A DNA stretch of 64,000 nt from Paramecium octaurelia (GCA_905182995.1 CAJJDP010000008.1:700506-764505), one strand, 5' to 3'; shown: positions 38,098 through 50,704, counted from the stretch's first letter. Translations and numbers: made by a program. Notes: generated by a model from the letters alone, not told the origin.

Positions 38098-38967
38098 ATG
38101 AACCCTTAGGATCATTAAAATCAGTTTGTGCAACACACAAGACCTCTATAAATTTTCCCGAATGCCATGAATCACTGGGCTTATCAATATCATCATGGTT
38201 ACTCCCCATACTTTCCACATCCACATCCACATCCACAGCAACTAATGTTTTATAGGTAGCTTATCCCTGCCGTTGTACCTGATCTGTAGCATAATCAAAA
38301 GCAACAATAGCCGAAAGTGGTTATCACAATTTCGAGTGATGAAGAGAAAGAGCCTAAAAAACCCTAGGAACAGCCTCCAAAACCAGTTATAGAAGCACCT
38401 CCACAACCAAAAAAGCAGCCTAAGATCTTGGATTTGGATTAGTTGGAAAGTTAAGGAAAGGTGTATGATTATGAATCTTCTGACTCCCCTCAACTTCCGA
38501 GAAGAGTTTCAAAAAGTTTAAAATTTTAGAAGACAATGCGATAAATGCATTATGAATCATTCTAATCACCTAAGCAAAAGAAGAGGCCAATTAAAAATCG
38601 TAAGGAACCTACTCGCATTCAACCAAAGTTAGCTAAACAAGTTCAAATAGGGAGATAGCGCCAATTGATCGAATTCCCTCAATCAAGTGTAAAAACGCGT
38701 TTAATCAGGGTTTACACTAAAAACGAAGAGAAATGTACTTGATATCATTTATTTGAGACAGTTTAGAAACTACTCAATATTCTGTTATAGAATTTTCCAA
38801 ATGCAAATGACGAAGACGTAGTAAGGATACTTAACTTTACTGGTAAATCCTACGAAAAAGCTATCAACTTTGTTTAGGAGAATGGATTCCTAGTGTAATA
38901 TTTGATCGAAAGTAATAATAATTTAAATATCATTTTTAGCATATTAGAATAATGTCTTATCTAGTGA
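38098..38967 (+). CDS. Protein with SUMO-interacting motif and CUE-like domain
   Basis: 280 aa with one 27-nt intron (38735-38761). The N-terminus is Gln/Pro/His/Tyr rich and includes PHPHPHPQQ from a CCACAT microrepeat (38217-38240). Near residue 80 the sequence PKVVITISSDEEKEP fits a classic SUMO-interacting motif: a hydrophobic V/I core, then serines and acids. A basic, proline-rich middle (KQKKRPIKNRKEPTR) suits a nuclear protein. The last 80 residues (LLNILLQNFPNANDEDVV, RILNFTGKSYEKAINFVQEN) resemble a CUE/UBA-type ubiquitin-binding three-helix bundle with the FP motif. The final 20 codons may contain another intron. Confidence 0.75.
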
Positions 38968-39352
38968 AGAAGAATCAACAAATAAAAAGTGAATTTGAAA
39001 ATATTAGATTAATATATATTTTAGTAGTTTTTAAATCCAATTTTAAAAATTGATATGTTCCATAAGTTATTATTTAAATTGATTTATTGCGTCATTTAAA
39101 TACATTCTATATTACTAATTATTCTCTGCATTTATAGAAAACTCTAAACGGATATTCTAAAGCATTTGTCTTGTTATTTAAAGAACATAAATAAGATGTA
39201 CCTAATTTTAATAAAAAATTAATAATAATACCAAAAAAGAACATTCTTTAATTCAAACAATATTAATATTTTTTAAAAAGATATGTTTATTTAAACATAA
39301 ATTACTGGTTTATTATATCATGGTAAAAAAATTCAAATTATTAATTTACCCA
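38968..39352. other. Convergent intergenic spacer, no gene seen
   Basis: 385 bp of AT-rich DNA between the stops of a plus-strand and a minus-strand gene. Nothing recognisable. Confidence 0.6.
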
Positions 39353-40781
39353 TCAATGCTTATCTTATCCTTTAGCCTTTAACTACTTCGGAAGTGATTT
39401 TAATCTAATTTCTTCTTCATACACTACTCTTTATGCTTATTCAAGATTTTGTTAACTTAAGGGTTAGGTTGGAAAGGATAACACATATGGAGGAGGTTAT
39501 TGATTTGTTTCAATCATCTAAAATTAAATATATATAAATTACAAATTAATGGACTTTGCCCATTAAAATATGCCAAGGCATATTGGTATAGATAGTGGGT
39601 ACATTATGATATGGAGATTTGGCCACAAAATATCCTTCATTATTTCCTAAAGCTTCATAAAAGAAAGAAGATTTCTCATATTTCATATATTTTGTAATAC
39701 AGAAAGGATAGCAGTCAGCAGGAATTTTGTATATTTACTCTATCATTTTTTCTAAGAATCCCCAATTAGTGTATTTTTTTAATTACAAACACTTCTTTAA
39801 AACTTCTTTGTTTTGATCTAAATTTGATATATGCAAAGGACCCATTCCTATAAGGTTACACTGATTAGAGTATTCACAACCATTTGTAAATCGACCACAA
39901 GTGGAACAATAAGTGTGATATTGATTTAATTATTTTTTACCGTTTCTGACTGCCACAGATAAAGTGAGATGTCCTACTTAATTAGCAGTTGCTAATGTAT
40001 AGATGGGTTCAATATGCTTTCCAAGATCATGGGCTACTTATTCGAATTTCGCAAGTGTTCCTTAAATAATAGTTTCAGAATTGGAAAATATGTCATTATG
40101 AAATAAATTGAGTTACTATTTTGTTTATTTTCCTATCTATGTAGTATTAGGAATGAATTGTTAAATTGTATAAATCAATAATCCACCATCAGTAATTGCC
40201 TTGAGAGCAGGTACTAACAATCCAAATGGTTTACGAAAGATATCTTCAATTTCAATCAAATCGAATTGCTTTCCTGATAGAAATTCATACTTATCCATTT
40301 ATACTAGTTGTTGAGATTAAAGCCCATTCAGATTTAAAATGTAATTTGTGAAGTCTATAAAGTTTCTTTTGCTATCACAAGCTACTGGATCGTAATTTAA
40401 ATCCTAGATGTATCTAACTAAACGAGCAGTGGCTTAGTTACCAATTATAGCGGTTTTAGGTTTAGTTGAACCAAAATAAGCTTCTGCCAAAATAAGATGC
40501 AAATCTCTATTAATTTTCATGTTGAAGCTATAAGGATAATACATATCAGTTGAAATAGAGGGATCAAAAAGGGATTATGGATTAAGGTAATGATATTTCA
40601 TATTTTCTTCGATGGACTCATAAATACGAATTTTATTTTTATTCTTTTCATAAAACTCATTGGTGTAGAATTCTCGGGGAGGTGAATCAAATTGAATTAA
40701 ATTTAAGTTTGGTTAATGTATTTTAATCATATTAGAATTTGCTTGTGTTTTGAGGATATTTTGGAGAAGAGTAGTTTTCAT
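39353..40781 (-). CDS. TRM1-like tRNA methyltransferase homologue, catalytic motif altered
   Basis: 467 aa with one 25-nt intron (39518-39542). The layout follows tRNA (guanine26-N2)-dimethyltransferase: NRDLHLILAEAYFG, an SAM-site region (KTAIIGNQATARLVRYI), then QFDLIEIEDIFRKPFG, ALKAITDGGLLIYTIQQF, and the C-terminal domain with ANQVGHLTLSVAVRNGKK and a CxxC..C..C zinc cluster (YCSTCGRFTNGCEYSNQC). Active TRM1 has a D-P-Y-G or D-P-F-G motif where this protein reads I-E-D-I-F, and the first Gly-rich motif is weak. It may therefore be a noncatalytic paralogue. Its ATG overlaps the stop of the gene upstream; Met 20 is an alternative start. Confidence 0.8.
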
Positions 40782-41083
40782 AAATATTTGATATTTAATT
40801 ACGATTATTTTATTAAGTGTAAAATCTCATTCTTCTTATAACCAGAACAATTGGCTCTTTTTCTGTGGATGGGCATAATTGGGTCAGTGACTTATACATT
40901 ATTGAACTTAAATTCTCTGATTCTGTAACTTAGAGGTGTTTCTTTTGATCTGTTAGTAATGAAATTTTGAGATTGATTTCTTTCAAGTTACTTCATTTGT
41001 AATTTTGGCAATTTGAGGGTATCTTTTTTGAATTAGATGGTGTATCTGAATTCATCATTTAACTAAGAAATGGATATGATCAT
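40778..41083 (-). CDS. Hypothetical basic 101-aa protein
   Basis: ATG 41083 to TGA 40778-40780 without intron. The sequence is basic and Gln/Asn/Lys rich (KKDTLKLPKLQMKQLERNQ, RIREFKFNNVQV, IMPIHRKRANCSGYKKN). No family recognised. Its TGA overlaps the TRM1-like ATG as ATGA, unusual in a eukaryote, so either the last codons belong to an unrecognised intron or the downstream start is further in. Confidence 0.5.
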
Positions 41084-41111
41084 TTTATTTTTTATTATAA
41101 AATAAAAAAAA

Positions 41112-41818
41112 TCATTTCTTTTTTGAGAGTATTTATTGTTCCCAATTTAATGGAAGTGTTGGTAACTATTTCTCTGTATCAGGTAATCCAGTAATAGCCT
41201 TTTCTAGTCTTCTTTCGAAATCCATAATTTCATCCAGGCCTAAATCTTCGCATTAACTGTACTATAGCCAGTGTCTCATTAAATCAGAATGAGTTTTAAT
41301 TTAGATAGTTTACTCTTAGTAAACCAGATCGCAACAATATTCTATCTTATTGTTTTTACTATTTTGGTGAGTTGTTATTTTACTTTGCTTTGATTAAATT
41401 AACTAGTTTCTCAACTCCCTCGCTTTGATAGTTATCCTTGATTGTCATTATCGTATCGTAAATTTTGGAATCGTAGAGTATTCTAGTGATGAAATTCTAT
41501 TTATGATATTCACTCCAATTGAAGTTCAAAGAGAATTTCTTATAATTATTAAACTCTTTTCCAGCTGCACAAAACTATTGCAAATATCTATTCAATTATT
41601 CAACATAATAATGACATTACTCTTCACTATCACATTGATATAATAACATTTACAAGTGAACTTTCTTAATACAATATGATTAATAATACTTGTAAATACA
41701 GATTCATAAATTTGTTCATGTGATTCGAAATGGTTGACTGATTCGCTTGATCTAAGATTTAGCTGTTCGTTTGATAGCCTTCTCCCTTGAAATATATATT
41801 ATTGAAAGTTTCTTCCAT
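41112..41818 (-). CDS. Hypothetical 217-aa protein
   Basis: ATG 41818 to TGA 41112-41114 with introns 41665-41689 (25 nt) and 41388-41415 (28 nt); both are needed to hold frame. The protein is mixed helical with several Cys and Trp (CDSEEQCHYYVEQLNRYLQQ, LMRHWLQYSQCEDLGLDE, LERRLEKAITGLPDTEKQ-like tail). No family recognised. The first 24 codons lie inside the duplicated segment and recur at 43129-43198, cut off by the N. Confidence 0.7.
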
Positions 41819-43127
41819 TAATAATATATAATGAAATTAAAAACATATGTGATCTCAATTAATTAGAATATTAAAATCATTAAGATATTAATAAATATTT
41901 ACAGAAAACTATTACGTAAGCATTCATTATTTATTATCTACTCAAAATAAAACTGAAACTTTCAACCTGAAGAATATAATAGATATAAGTTTTGAATTCA
42001 ATATTAAATACTAGTAATTTTAGCTAAAAATATTTAGCAAAATGAAGAGAATTAAACTTTGTGTTTTATCTGAATTTAAATTAGACTTGACAATGTAATT
42101 AAAATAAATTATTGTAATCACTTTTATTATTGTTTATTTTACTTGGATATCAGTTCTTCTTTCTCAATCAATATGATTGACTTATAATATTTCATTAATT
42201 AATCATCATCTTAATTATATTCTATTAATCCAAATGTTAAGAATCCTTTTATAATCTATGCACCAATCACATAGCTTAGATCACAACACAATGGGATCAT
42301 CAGCACAATAGTTGAGAAACCGCAACCGAAGAGTGAATTAACTAGTCCAATTATACATCCAATTGACCATCCAGAATACTGAAGAATATATTCAGCTTGT
42401 TAATCTATTATAATTATTAAAACGAGTATATACATAATATATAAACAATATCCAAATCTTAAATGTTTAAAGCATCGATGCTCTCTTATAATTGAAATGA
42501 AGCTATTGGTTAATTATTGACTTGATTTTGAGTCAAGTAAAACACTTAACGACCAAGTGACAGTGAAGTTAATAAAGATAGATCGTTTTCCCATTTATGA
42601 GCGACTGCAGACTTTTTAATTAAATACATGAATCGAATTCCTAGGCTTTTTGGCGAATTAATTATTTGCTTAAAAGCCAAGAAAGAGATTGTTCCGAAAG
42701 CCTCTAATGAATTTCTAATTTATAATAAAATAGTTACTTTAAAATTTATATGTTTTGCTCTTTCTCCCATAACAATTGCTGTAATGTAAAAATGTAAATG
42801 AAATAATCAGTGTACAATCTTAATATTTTGGATGCATAAACAAATAGGCAAAATACGATAATAGCTAAGGTGATTCCTAAAATGGATGTTTAATACTAAC
42901 TATAAGCAGTTTAGGTTGAGTCTATTGAACCATTGCTTAATGCTGCACTAAAATTATTTGAGTATTCTTACGTGATTGAATAATACATTATGAAGAAGTT
43001 GATAACTACAAGAATTTGAATTACAGAATTATATCTTAATGTATACTGTCCAAGTTTCTTTCTTATTGTCAAAGAGATATAACTTTTCAGTCTATATCCC
43101 TCCTTGTCATTTTTATGAAAGCATTGA
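41749..43127. repeat. Left copy of exact 1,379-bp duplication
   Basis: Every line of this segment matches 43129-44507 at a constant offset of 1,380, with no difference seen. It ends at the single ambiguous base. Confidence 0.97.
42118..43127 (-). pseudogene. 5'-truncated copy of the choline-transporter-like gene (probable assembly artefact)
   Basis: Contains the last two introns and the stop (42118-42120) of the gene at 43498-45232, base for base, but lacks its first third because the copy is cut at the N. It should not be counted as a gene; merging the two contigs removes it. Confidence 0.9.
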
Positions 43128-43128
43128 N
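43128..43128. other. Ambiguous base N at contig join
   Basis: The only N in the window, exactly where the left copy of the duplicated segment stops and the right copy begins. In the right copy the next base after the shared sequence is G (44508). Confidence 0.97.
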
Positions 43129-44507
43129 GATCTAAGATTTAGCTGTTCGTTTGATAGCCTTCTCCCTTGAAATATATATTATTGAAAGTTTCTTCCATTA
43201 ATAATATATAATGAAATTAAAAACATATGTGATCTCAATTAATTAGAATATTAAAATCATTAAGATATTAATAAATATTTACAGAAAACTATTACGTAAG
43301 CATTCATTATTTATTATCTACTCAAAATAAAACTGAAACTTTCAACCTGAAGAATATAATAGATATAAGTTTTGAATTCAATATTAAATACTAGTAATTT
43401 TAGCTAAAAATATTTAGCAAAATGAAGAGAATTAAACTTTGTGTTTTATCTGAATTTAAATTAGACTTGACAATGTAATTAAAATAAATTATTGTAATCA
43501 CTTTTATTATTGTTTATTTTACTTGGATATCAGTTCTTCTTTCTCAATCAATATGATTGACTTATAATATTTCATTAATTAATCATCATCTTAATTATAT
43601 TCTATTAATCCAAATGTTAAGAATCCTTTTATAATCTATGCACCAATCACATAGCTTAGATCACAACACAATGGGATCATCAGCACAATAGTTGAGAAAC
43701 CGCAACCGAAGAGTGAATTAACTAGTCCAATTATACATCCAATTGACCATCCAGAATACTGAAGAATATATTCAGCTTGTTAATCTATTATAATTATTAA
43801 AACGAGTATATACATAATATATAAACAATATCCAAATCTTAAATGTTTAAAGCATCGATGCTCTCTTATAATTGAAATGAAGCTATTGGTTAATTATTGA
43901 CTTGATTTTGAGTCAAGTAAAACACTTAACGACCAAGTGACAGTGAAGTTAATAAAGATAGATCGTTTTCCCATTTATGAGCGACTGCAGACTTTTTAAT
44001 TAAATACATGAATCGAATTCCTAGGCTTTTTGGCGAATTAATTATTTGCTTAAAAGCCAAGAAAGAGATTGTTCCGAAAGCCTCTAATGAATTTCTAATT
44101 TATAATAAAATAGTTACTTTAAAATTTATATGTTTTGCTCTTTCTCCCATAACAATTGCTGTAATGTAAAAATGTAAATGAAATAATCAGTGTACAATCT
44201 TAATATTTTGGATGCATAAACAAATAGGCAAAATACGATAATAGCTAAGGTGATTCCTAAAATGGATGTTTAATACTAACTATAAGCAGTTTAGGTTGAG
44301 TCTATTGAACCATTGCTTAATGCTGCACTAAAATTATTTGAGTATTCTTACGTGATTGAATAATACATTATGAAGAAGTTGATAACTACAAGAATTTGAA
44401 TTACAGAATTATATCTTAATGTATACTGTCCAAGTTTCTTTCTTATTGTCAAAGAGATATAACTTTTCAGTCTATATCCCTCCTTGTCATTTTTATGAAA
44501 GCATTGA
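43129..44507. repeat. Right copy of exact 1,379-bp duplication
   Basis: Identical to 41749-43127. The 5' fragment of the 217-aa gene at 43129-43198 stops at the N. The intact choline-transporter-like gene runs through this copy. Confidence 0.97.
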
Positions 44508-45232
44508 GTTATAAGGGATCCTATAAATACTTTGATTAAGATCAGTAGCATTATTGTATAGGTGGATTTATGATTGAAAGCTTCTACGAGGATTCCGATA
44601 GTTTAATAATTCAATTGTCGGGACTCTCCTGTTCTTTCTAATTTGTCCATATCATGAAAGTTTGACAAACGATATGCCATGACAATTGATAGCCACAATA
44701 AACCATATGGGTAAAAGTTAGTTAAGAATGAAATCATAAGAGAAAAGTATTATCTGACCATTCTCTAGCCTACATAAAGTATGGAGAGTAAAAAGAAAAG
44801 TCCAGTTATTACAAATTCACTGTTTGATATCAAAGATTAAGTAAAGTTATTAAGTTTTGGTGTTTTCAAAGCAGGCATAACTTATGTTAATTAATTATAC
44901 AAAGTAGGCAAGCAAGCATTATTGTCTAATTAGATGATAATATATATAACATTCATCTGTGTTTAAAATGTTGCCTGAGCAATTATCACATTGCAACTTT
45001 GTATCTCCTTTTTTTGGACATTCATCTAAGCAAAGAGTTTTTGAAATATCTTTGAGATCAGGAAAATATATTAATTCACACTACTCTAAATATAGTCTGT
45101 AAATTTACTTCCATTGCTCATTGGTTAGTTTATGGGACCGTAACCAATGATGTTGGCTGTTCCAAATATTGTTACATATATGACTAAGGCTGCAATTGAA
45201 AATCCAAAGCAAGGTTTATCAGTTAATACCAT
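43498..45232 (-). CDS. Choline-transporter-like (SLC44/CTL family) membrane protein
   Basis: 544 aa. Four introns (45086-45108, 44926-44950, 44095-44117 and 43785-43813) give one frame to TGA 43498-43500. The N-terminus has the CTL layout: DKPC before the first membrane helix, then an extracellular Cys-rich loop (LKDISKTLCLDECPKKGDTK, LQCDNCSG) matching the family's VSxxxCVxxCPx. About ten hydrophobic segments follow (FVITGLFFLLSILYVG, YGLLWLSIVMAYRL, YTIMLLILIKVFIGSLI, ILGITLAIIVFCLFVYASK, GWSIGCIIGLVNSLFGCGF). Family members move choline or related cations, but the substrate here is not shown. The gene is complete only in this copy of the duplicated segment. Confidence 0.75.
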
Positions 45233-45509
45233 TTGTATTTAAATTTTATATATAAAATATTTGTAATTGTTTATTTCAACCTTTTTATTGTAAATCAATG
45301 GATTTTGAAATTTATTCTCCTAAATAGTAAATATTTGAATTTACCATTATTTATTTATTTAGATTTACAACAAAAAATTTATTTGTTTAAGATGATGATA
45401 AAGAAAATATATCTTTTTGGATAAATAACAATTGTCAAAAGAATCTAGAATTTCAGAAAGTTAATCATTAATTATTTAGATATGAAATAAATTACTAAAT
45501 AAGATTTTT

Positions 45510-48500
45510 TCACATATATAGTATTTAATTTTCTATTTTCAGTAGATATGTTAGAGTTTTATAAAAGCTATCCTCATTATACAATGCTTTAGGTGGTAAC
45601 AAATACACAAATTGCCTAATACCCCACAACTTCTTCGTGACATATTAATGAATAAACCAAATCTAAGCTAAATTTATCAAAATAATGAAAAGGTAAAAGA
45701 TTATAGAAATGGTTAATTTAACATTATTGCTATCCAATATTCCCTGTTCTACTGTTTATCGAACCGTGTCTACAAAATTGTTTACTGCATCTATCATAAA
45801 GCTTTCGGACAACATATGATTCAATTGGAGCATTTAAGATGCAGACCCACTTATCTAATAAAGATCTATATTCTCCCTCAAAATCTAAAATAACTCTTAA
45901 GATGGCAATAATAATCCTTATTCGAGTTCTCCATTATTAACTGTGACGCAGATATCGGGTTCGTTGACAACCAAACACACATTACTTGAAAATAGTATCT
46001 TTAATTCTTCTGAAACCGTTCCTTCTGAATAAAGTATTTCTCCAAGAATACTATTTGCTATCGTATAACTTTCATTAGTATAGATAAAAAACTATGCTGG
46101 ATCTTCAGGATCAATAAAGGCACTCTCAACCAAATATTTGTTACTTTGCAAAATGAAATTTGTTAAGCATGCTTCTGATAAGCTTTCTGTAAAAGTAATG
46201 CACTTTTAATAGATTGCCAATTTAGACTCTAAGTCTTAAATTTAAGATTTATCATTCATTCTAATTAGTAACAAGGTAATCAAAGTAATAGTAAAGGAAA
46301 TTAAATGAATGCTGAAAGTAAATTATCGTTTTAAATTCAATTATCCCTACACTTTGATAAACTTCTTGTTGTTGTTATTGTTATTACTATTGTTAGCATT
46401 GGAAGTTCCACCCAAAAAATTATTATTTTGTTTTTCTTCTTCCTCAGAATGGAATTTATCTCTTAATGAGAAATGGTATTCATAAAGATCAAAATGCTAA
46501 TCAATATGTTATAAATAAATACATCTTAATTAATTAATAACAATTAATTCACATGATTCAACTCGCTTGCAATTGCAGAATGCGAGATTTACTCTGAGCA
46601 TCTTATGTACTTTTTACATAACTAGATGTATGAAAATTATAAGAGAAATGCAATACAGAAATAGACTACATACACAGCAATGAAAATAAAGGTTACATAG
46701 TCGATAATATTATCCTGAGACCCTAAAATTGAGTTAATTTCATCAGTAAATCTAGTATTCAAGAGGGAATATGCATCCTTATATTTACTATACGATCTCA
46801 ATAAGTATAAGATAGACTTTAAAAATTGGAAACTATCAGTAAAATCGCTGATGTGTAATGATCTTATCATGTAGATTAACTAAAACAGAGCAGTCCATCC
46901 CTTGACTGTTTTGTCTACATTTTCAAAAATATCCAATTATTCTAATTCTATTGTTGAAAATACTTCTCTAATAATTGAATTTTCTGAATACTCATCCATT
47001 TTGGTTGAAAATATTTCTATGTTTCGATCCAAGACTGTTTACAATTGCCCAAGTAAGGTAGCATTATATTCATAATACATACCATATTATGATAAATTGT
47101 AGTCAAATTGAATGTATTAAATCATAGTCATTGATCCTTACAATGTTGCTCTACTATAAGCAGTCATAGTAAAGGCTTATAATATATATATGTTGCTTCT
47201 CATATTACTTTACCAATTGGCATAAAGTATTGTACTTGCAGTTGTAAATCCTAAAATGGCTGCTAAGGAAAAGACATTGATGAAAAGTAATGCATAAAGC
47301 AATTTAGGTTTAGTATTCATTTCAGAGAACTTACGATAAAAATGAGATTTAACAAGAATCCTTTAGATTTCGCTTTGCTTTGATGAATTACTGCTGATAC
47401 TATTGATATAAATTTATTTATGAGGTTATTCTGGTGATTCGATATCTTTTTCACTTGAATCTTACTTCGATATCATATCGTGATGATCACTACATAAGAA
47501 TTCCTGTTATTTCAAGGGTTGATTTTCTTATTCAACAGGGACCATTTAACTACGTAAAGTTATTGGATCTGGCTGAGAAGTGAATTGAGGAATCTCATTA
47601 TCACCTGCACCAGGCATTATGTAATCCTTTAACTTGATACCTTCGAATTCAGAACTATATTCATCTAAAGACTTTGATAATGGGGATTCATCAGAACAAA
47701 CTGCTCCTAATTTATATGGTGATCTGATTTTTAAAACATACACTTTAAAAACCATCCTATTTACTAGAGAGTAAGACATCTAAACTTCCAAATCCAATTG
47801 AAATTTCGTTTCCTTGTCTAATATCATTTCTATAGAATCTTAGGAAACAGTGAAATGCTAAACCAGTTTATTTGCTGTTGTTAATGTTCCAGATACTCCA
47901 TTTTCCTTTTAATATTCCTCCAAATAATGTTGCAATTAGGCATCTAAAGAATTAAAATTGGGTATAAATTAATTAATAGATTTACCTAGTAATTTTGAGG
48001 GATTACTCATTTCAAAACATTCTAAAGCATTATTAGTAATTCCCTCTATATTTTATTTGGAATCCAAAAGAATAAACCCACTTAATCCATCCTATCTAAT
48101 TCCTTGTTTGATTTCCTTCATGAAACAAAAGGATGGGAGAATATTTGATGAAAAATTAAAGCTGATATCAATAAAGATTTCCAAATAACTCAAAACTCCT
48201 GGAGTTGATTGCTATGTTAATAAAGGCAAAGGTTATCTAAAAATCATAGGCCTATTTGTTATTACAAACATCTCCACCATCTCATCATGTGCTTTGATTA
48301 GACTAGGATAACAGAGTTGATCTAATGATTTCACTTGTTATCGAAATTCTTCTTAAGTATAACCTACAAAGGAAGGAAAATTCTTTGAGAAACTGATGAT
48401 TTCACCTCTCTTCATATGCGATTGAGTTAAATTAAGCAACATATATCCTACTTTGTATGACTACTCTTCAGTTTTATAATAAAAAGATGGGTATTCAAAA

Positions 48501-50668
48501 AATTTGCTTTCCCTTGTGTTTATTAAATTGCATAGTTTAATAAATTGATCATAATTATTTGTAACTTCGAGACAATAAAGCATGTAGCAATACAATGAGG
48601 TTCTTCCTGGTGAATATAAATTAAAATATTCTAGTTCTTTCTAGATGTTACAATTTTGTGTGTTTAATTGCAAATATAATTCTTCAAGTGACTCATAACT
48701 ATGAGTTTCATCATTTAGTTTTATTAGAAACTGTTTTTTATGCTATAAATTGGCAAATACTAATTTCAATAAACGATCCCTCTCCAATTCAGTGTACCTG
48801 TAATCCTCATATTTCAATGTTAACTCTATTGATTGTCTAGTAATATCCTCTTTGAATCTATGTAGAATTTGATATTTGGAATAACTCTTCAGTAGTTCGA
48901 AGGCTAATCTCTGCTACAAAGAACTTCCTTTCTCCAATAAATGTTTCAGGTCAAGTATTTACAATTAAGCTTAATAACACTCATCAGAATTGCATAAAAA
49001 CACTAGGATCTATATCAAATAAATAATATTGGGATGTGCCTTACGTATTTCAGTTTAGAAGACTAGCTTAGAGTAATCTCTTAAATATCTCATAATCAAT
49101 TCAACATAAAATTGAATATTGAGTATTTTAAAATCATCATACATTCTCATTTCTTTAACTATCTCATATTTCTCGATTATCTTTCTCTTTTCCCCTTTTA
49201 AACCTCTACAAAAGCAATATTGATTATTGCAATTTTCAGTGTGAGTCCTCAACAATATGATACACACCATAAGAATCTTAGATCTCTCATTCTTTAACTC
49301 CACTCCAGAATTTCTAGTTAATACTCCAATTTCTGACAATCTCATTAATTGGACTGCTCTAATAAAATGAATGAAGTAAGACATGTCATATTATTTAATC
49401 ATGTTTGATTAAAAGTCCTTATATTTGATATTCTCACTTTCAATTCGTAAACCTTGTTCTGATTCATGAGTGTGTAAAGTTTATTGAGGTTATTGTTGAT
49501 TCACCAATACTTGAATAGACTTTTCCTTCTTTAGAGTGGAGGTGAGCACATTTTCAATTCTACTATCCTGAAGAACAACAAACAGTCTACTAAGACAAGG
49601 GGAAACAATAAAAGTCAAGCATATTATCTATTAGTCACTTAGTCTGCATATGAAAAATAAAGTCAAGCAAATTACAATTGCCCTCATAAACAAATTAGTG
49701 GAATACTTGAATTTCTATACGTAAGGCAGTGTGATATAGGCATCTAAGGCGTCAATTAGAAAAGCCAATATTACAAAGACCAAATTAACTATGTGAATAA
49801 AATCATCTTCTTTTATAAGGTTGCCTGCCCTTACATAAGAGTAACTGATCAATATTGGTATTATACAAAATCCTATATGTAACCATTATAAATATGAAAA
49901 TCTCAATCTCAGAAAATTGGATTCATGCAATGTAAATGACACTTAACACCATACCAAGGATAGAGCTGCAATTATCAAGGTTTCAATAGCCAAAATTACA
50001 TTAAGGATTTGTCCAACAATTTACTAGGTTTGATCTGCCTTGTCTAATGCTAAGTTGATTTGCAATAAAAAGTAAAGTATTGGGATTAAAAACACATGAG
50101 GAAAATAATTCAAAAATATTGCTATTTATCTCAACCTTATTATTTATAGGGATGTATTTGATTGATCTGACATCAAACGATGTTGAAATCCTTCTATATA
50201 TGAGTTTTGGTTGTAGATCTAATGCATAATCTGAATGCAATCACTTAAATTGTCACTCTAACTGATATTTAATTGTCTCTTATTCTTGAACTTGGTTTAT
50301 TTGAAAAATGTTATTTCATCGGACATGCTCACTCCAACCAAGATGGCTGGAATGGAAAAGAACACGATGAATACACTCTAACATGCAATCAAATAATCTG
50401 GCCCTAGATTTTCAGGCAAGTACATCGTTGGCACACATATTTTAAATAGTAGCTCCAAATCTTAGATTCCAGGTAATCCATTAAAATTATTTAGTAAAGT
50501 AGCTAATTTTATTATGGCGACTTTTTAAAGCACACTCACTATCAAGGACAGTGTCCAAAGGAAATTGTTTTCTTTCATGAGACAAAATTGCGTAAAACCT
50601 ATAATGAATTGTAGTCTGTTTTCTAGTTTCTACTGAAAACTGTTCTTAAAGTTCTCCATTTTATTCAT
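45510..50668 (-). CDS. Large multi-pass membrane protein with PAS-like domain
   Basis: 1,710 aa with one clear 26-nt intron (46497-46522). The N-terminal 450 residues hold about eight to ten hydrophobic helices (FPHVFLIPILYFLLQI, VILAIETLIIAALSLVW, IVNLVFVILAFLIDALDAY, AIVICLTLFFICRL). A long helical cytosolic stretch follows, then a PAS-like region (SGFILLDSKQNIEGITNNA, GKSINQFIPNF). The C-terminal third has two to four further membrane helices (YALLFINVFSLAAILGFT, YVTFIFIAVYVVYFCIAFLL, IHLISFTITLITLLLI) flanking loops, ending KKLWGIRQFVYLLPPKALY. This architecture is seen in a large ciliate family of PAS/TmcB-like proteins of uncertain, probably sensory, function. Asn-rich codon repeats occur near 46370. 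Confidence 0.8.
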
Positions 50669-50704
50669 TTTAAATATGCTTTTAATATATATATAATTAA
50701 AAAT

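Noticed and set aside
40778-41083. Small frame as an upstream exon of the TRM1-like gene
   Set aside because: The only intron of suitable phase leads directly to TGA.
41749-44507. Genuine recent segmental duplication
   Set aside because: Perfect identity, an N exactly at the junction and reciprocal truncation of both flanking genes fit an unmerged contig overlap better.
45233-45424. 63-codon plus-strand frame between two minus-strand genes
   Set aside because: Pure I/L/Y/F/K sequence as expected from AT-rich spacer; no start context or motif.
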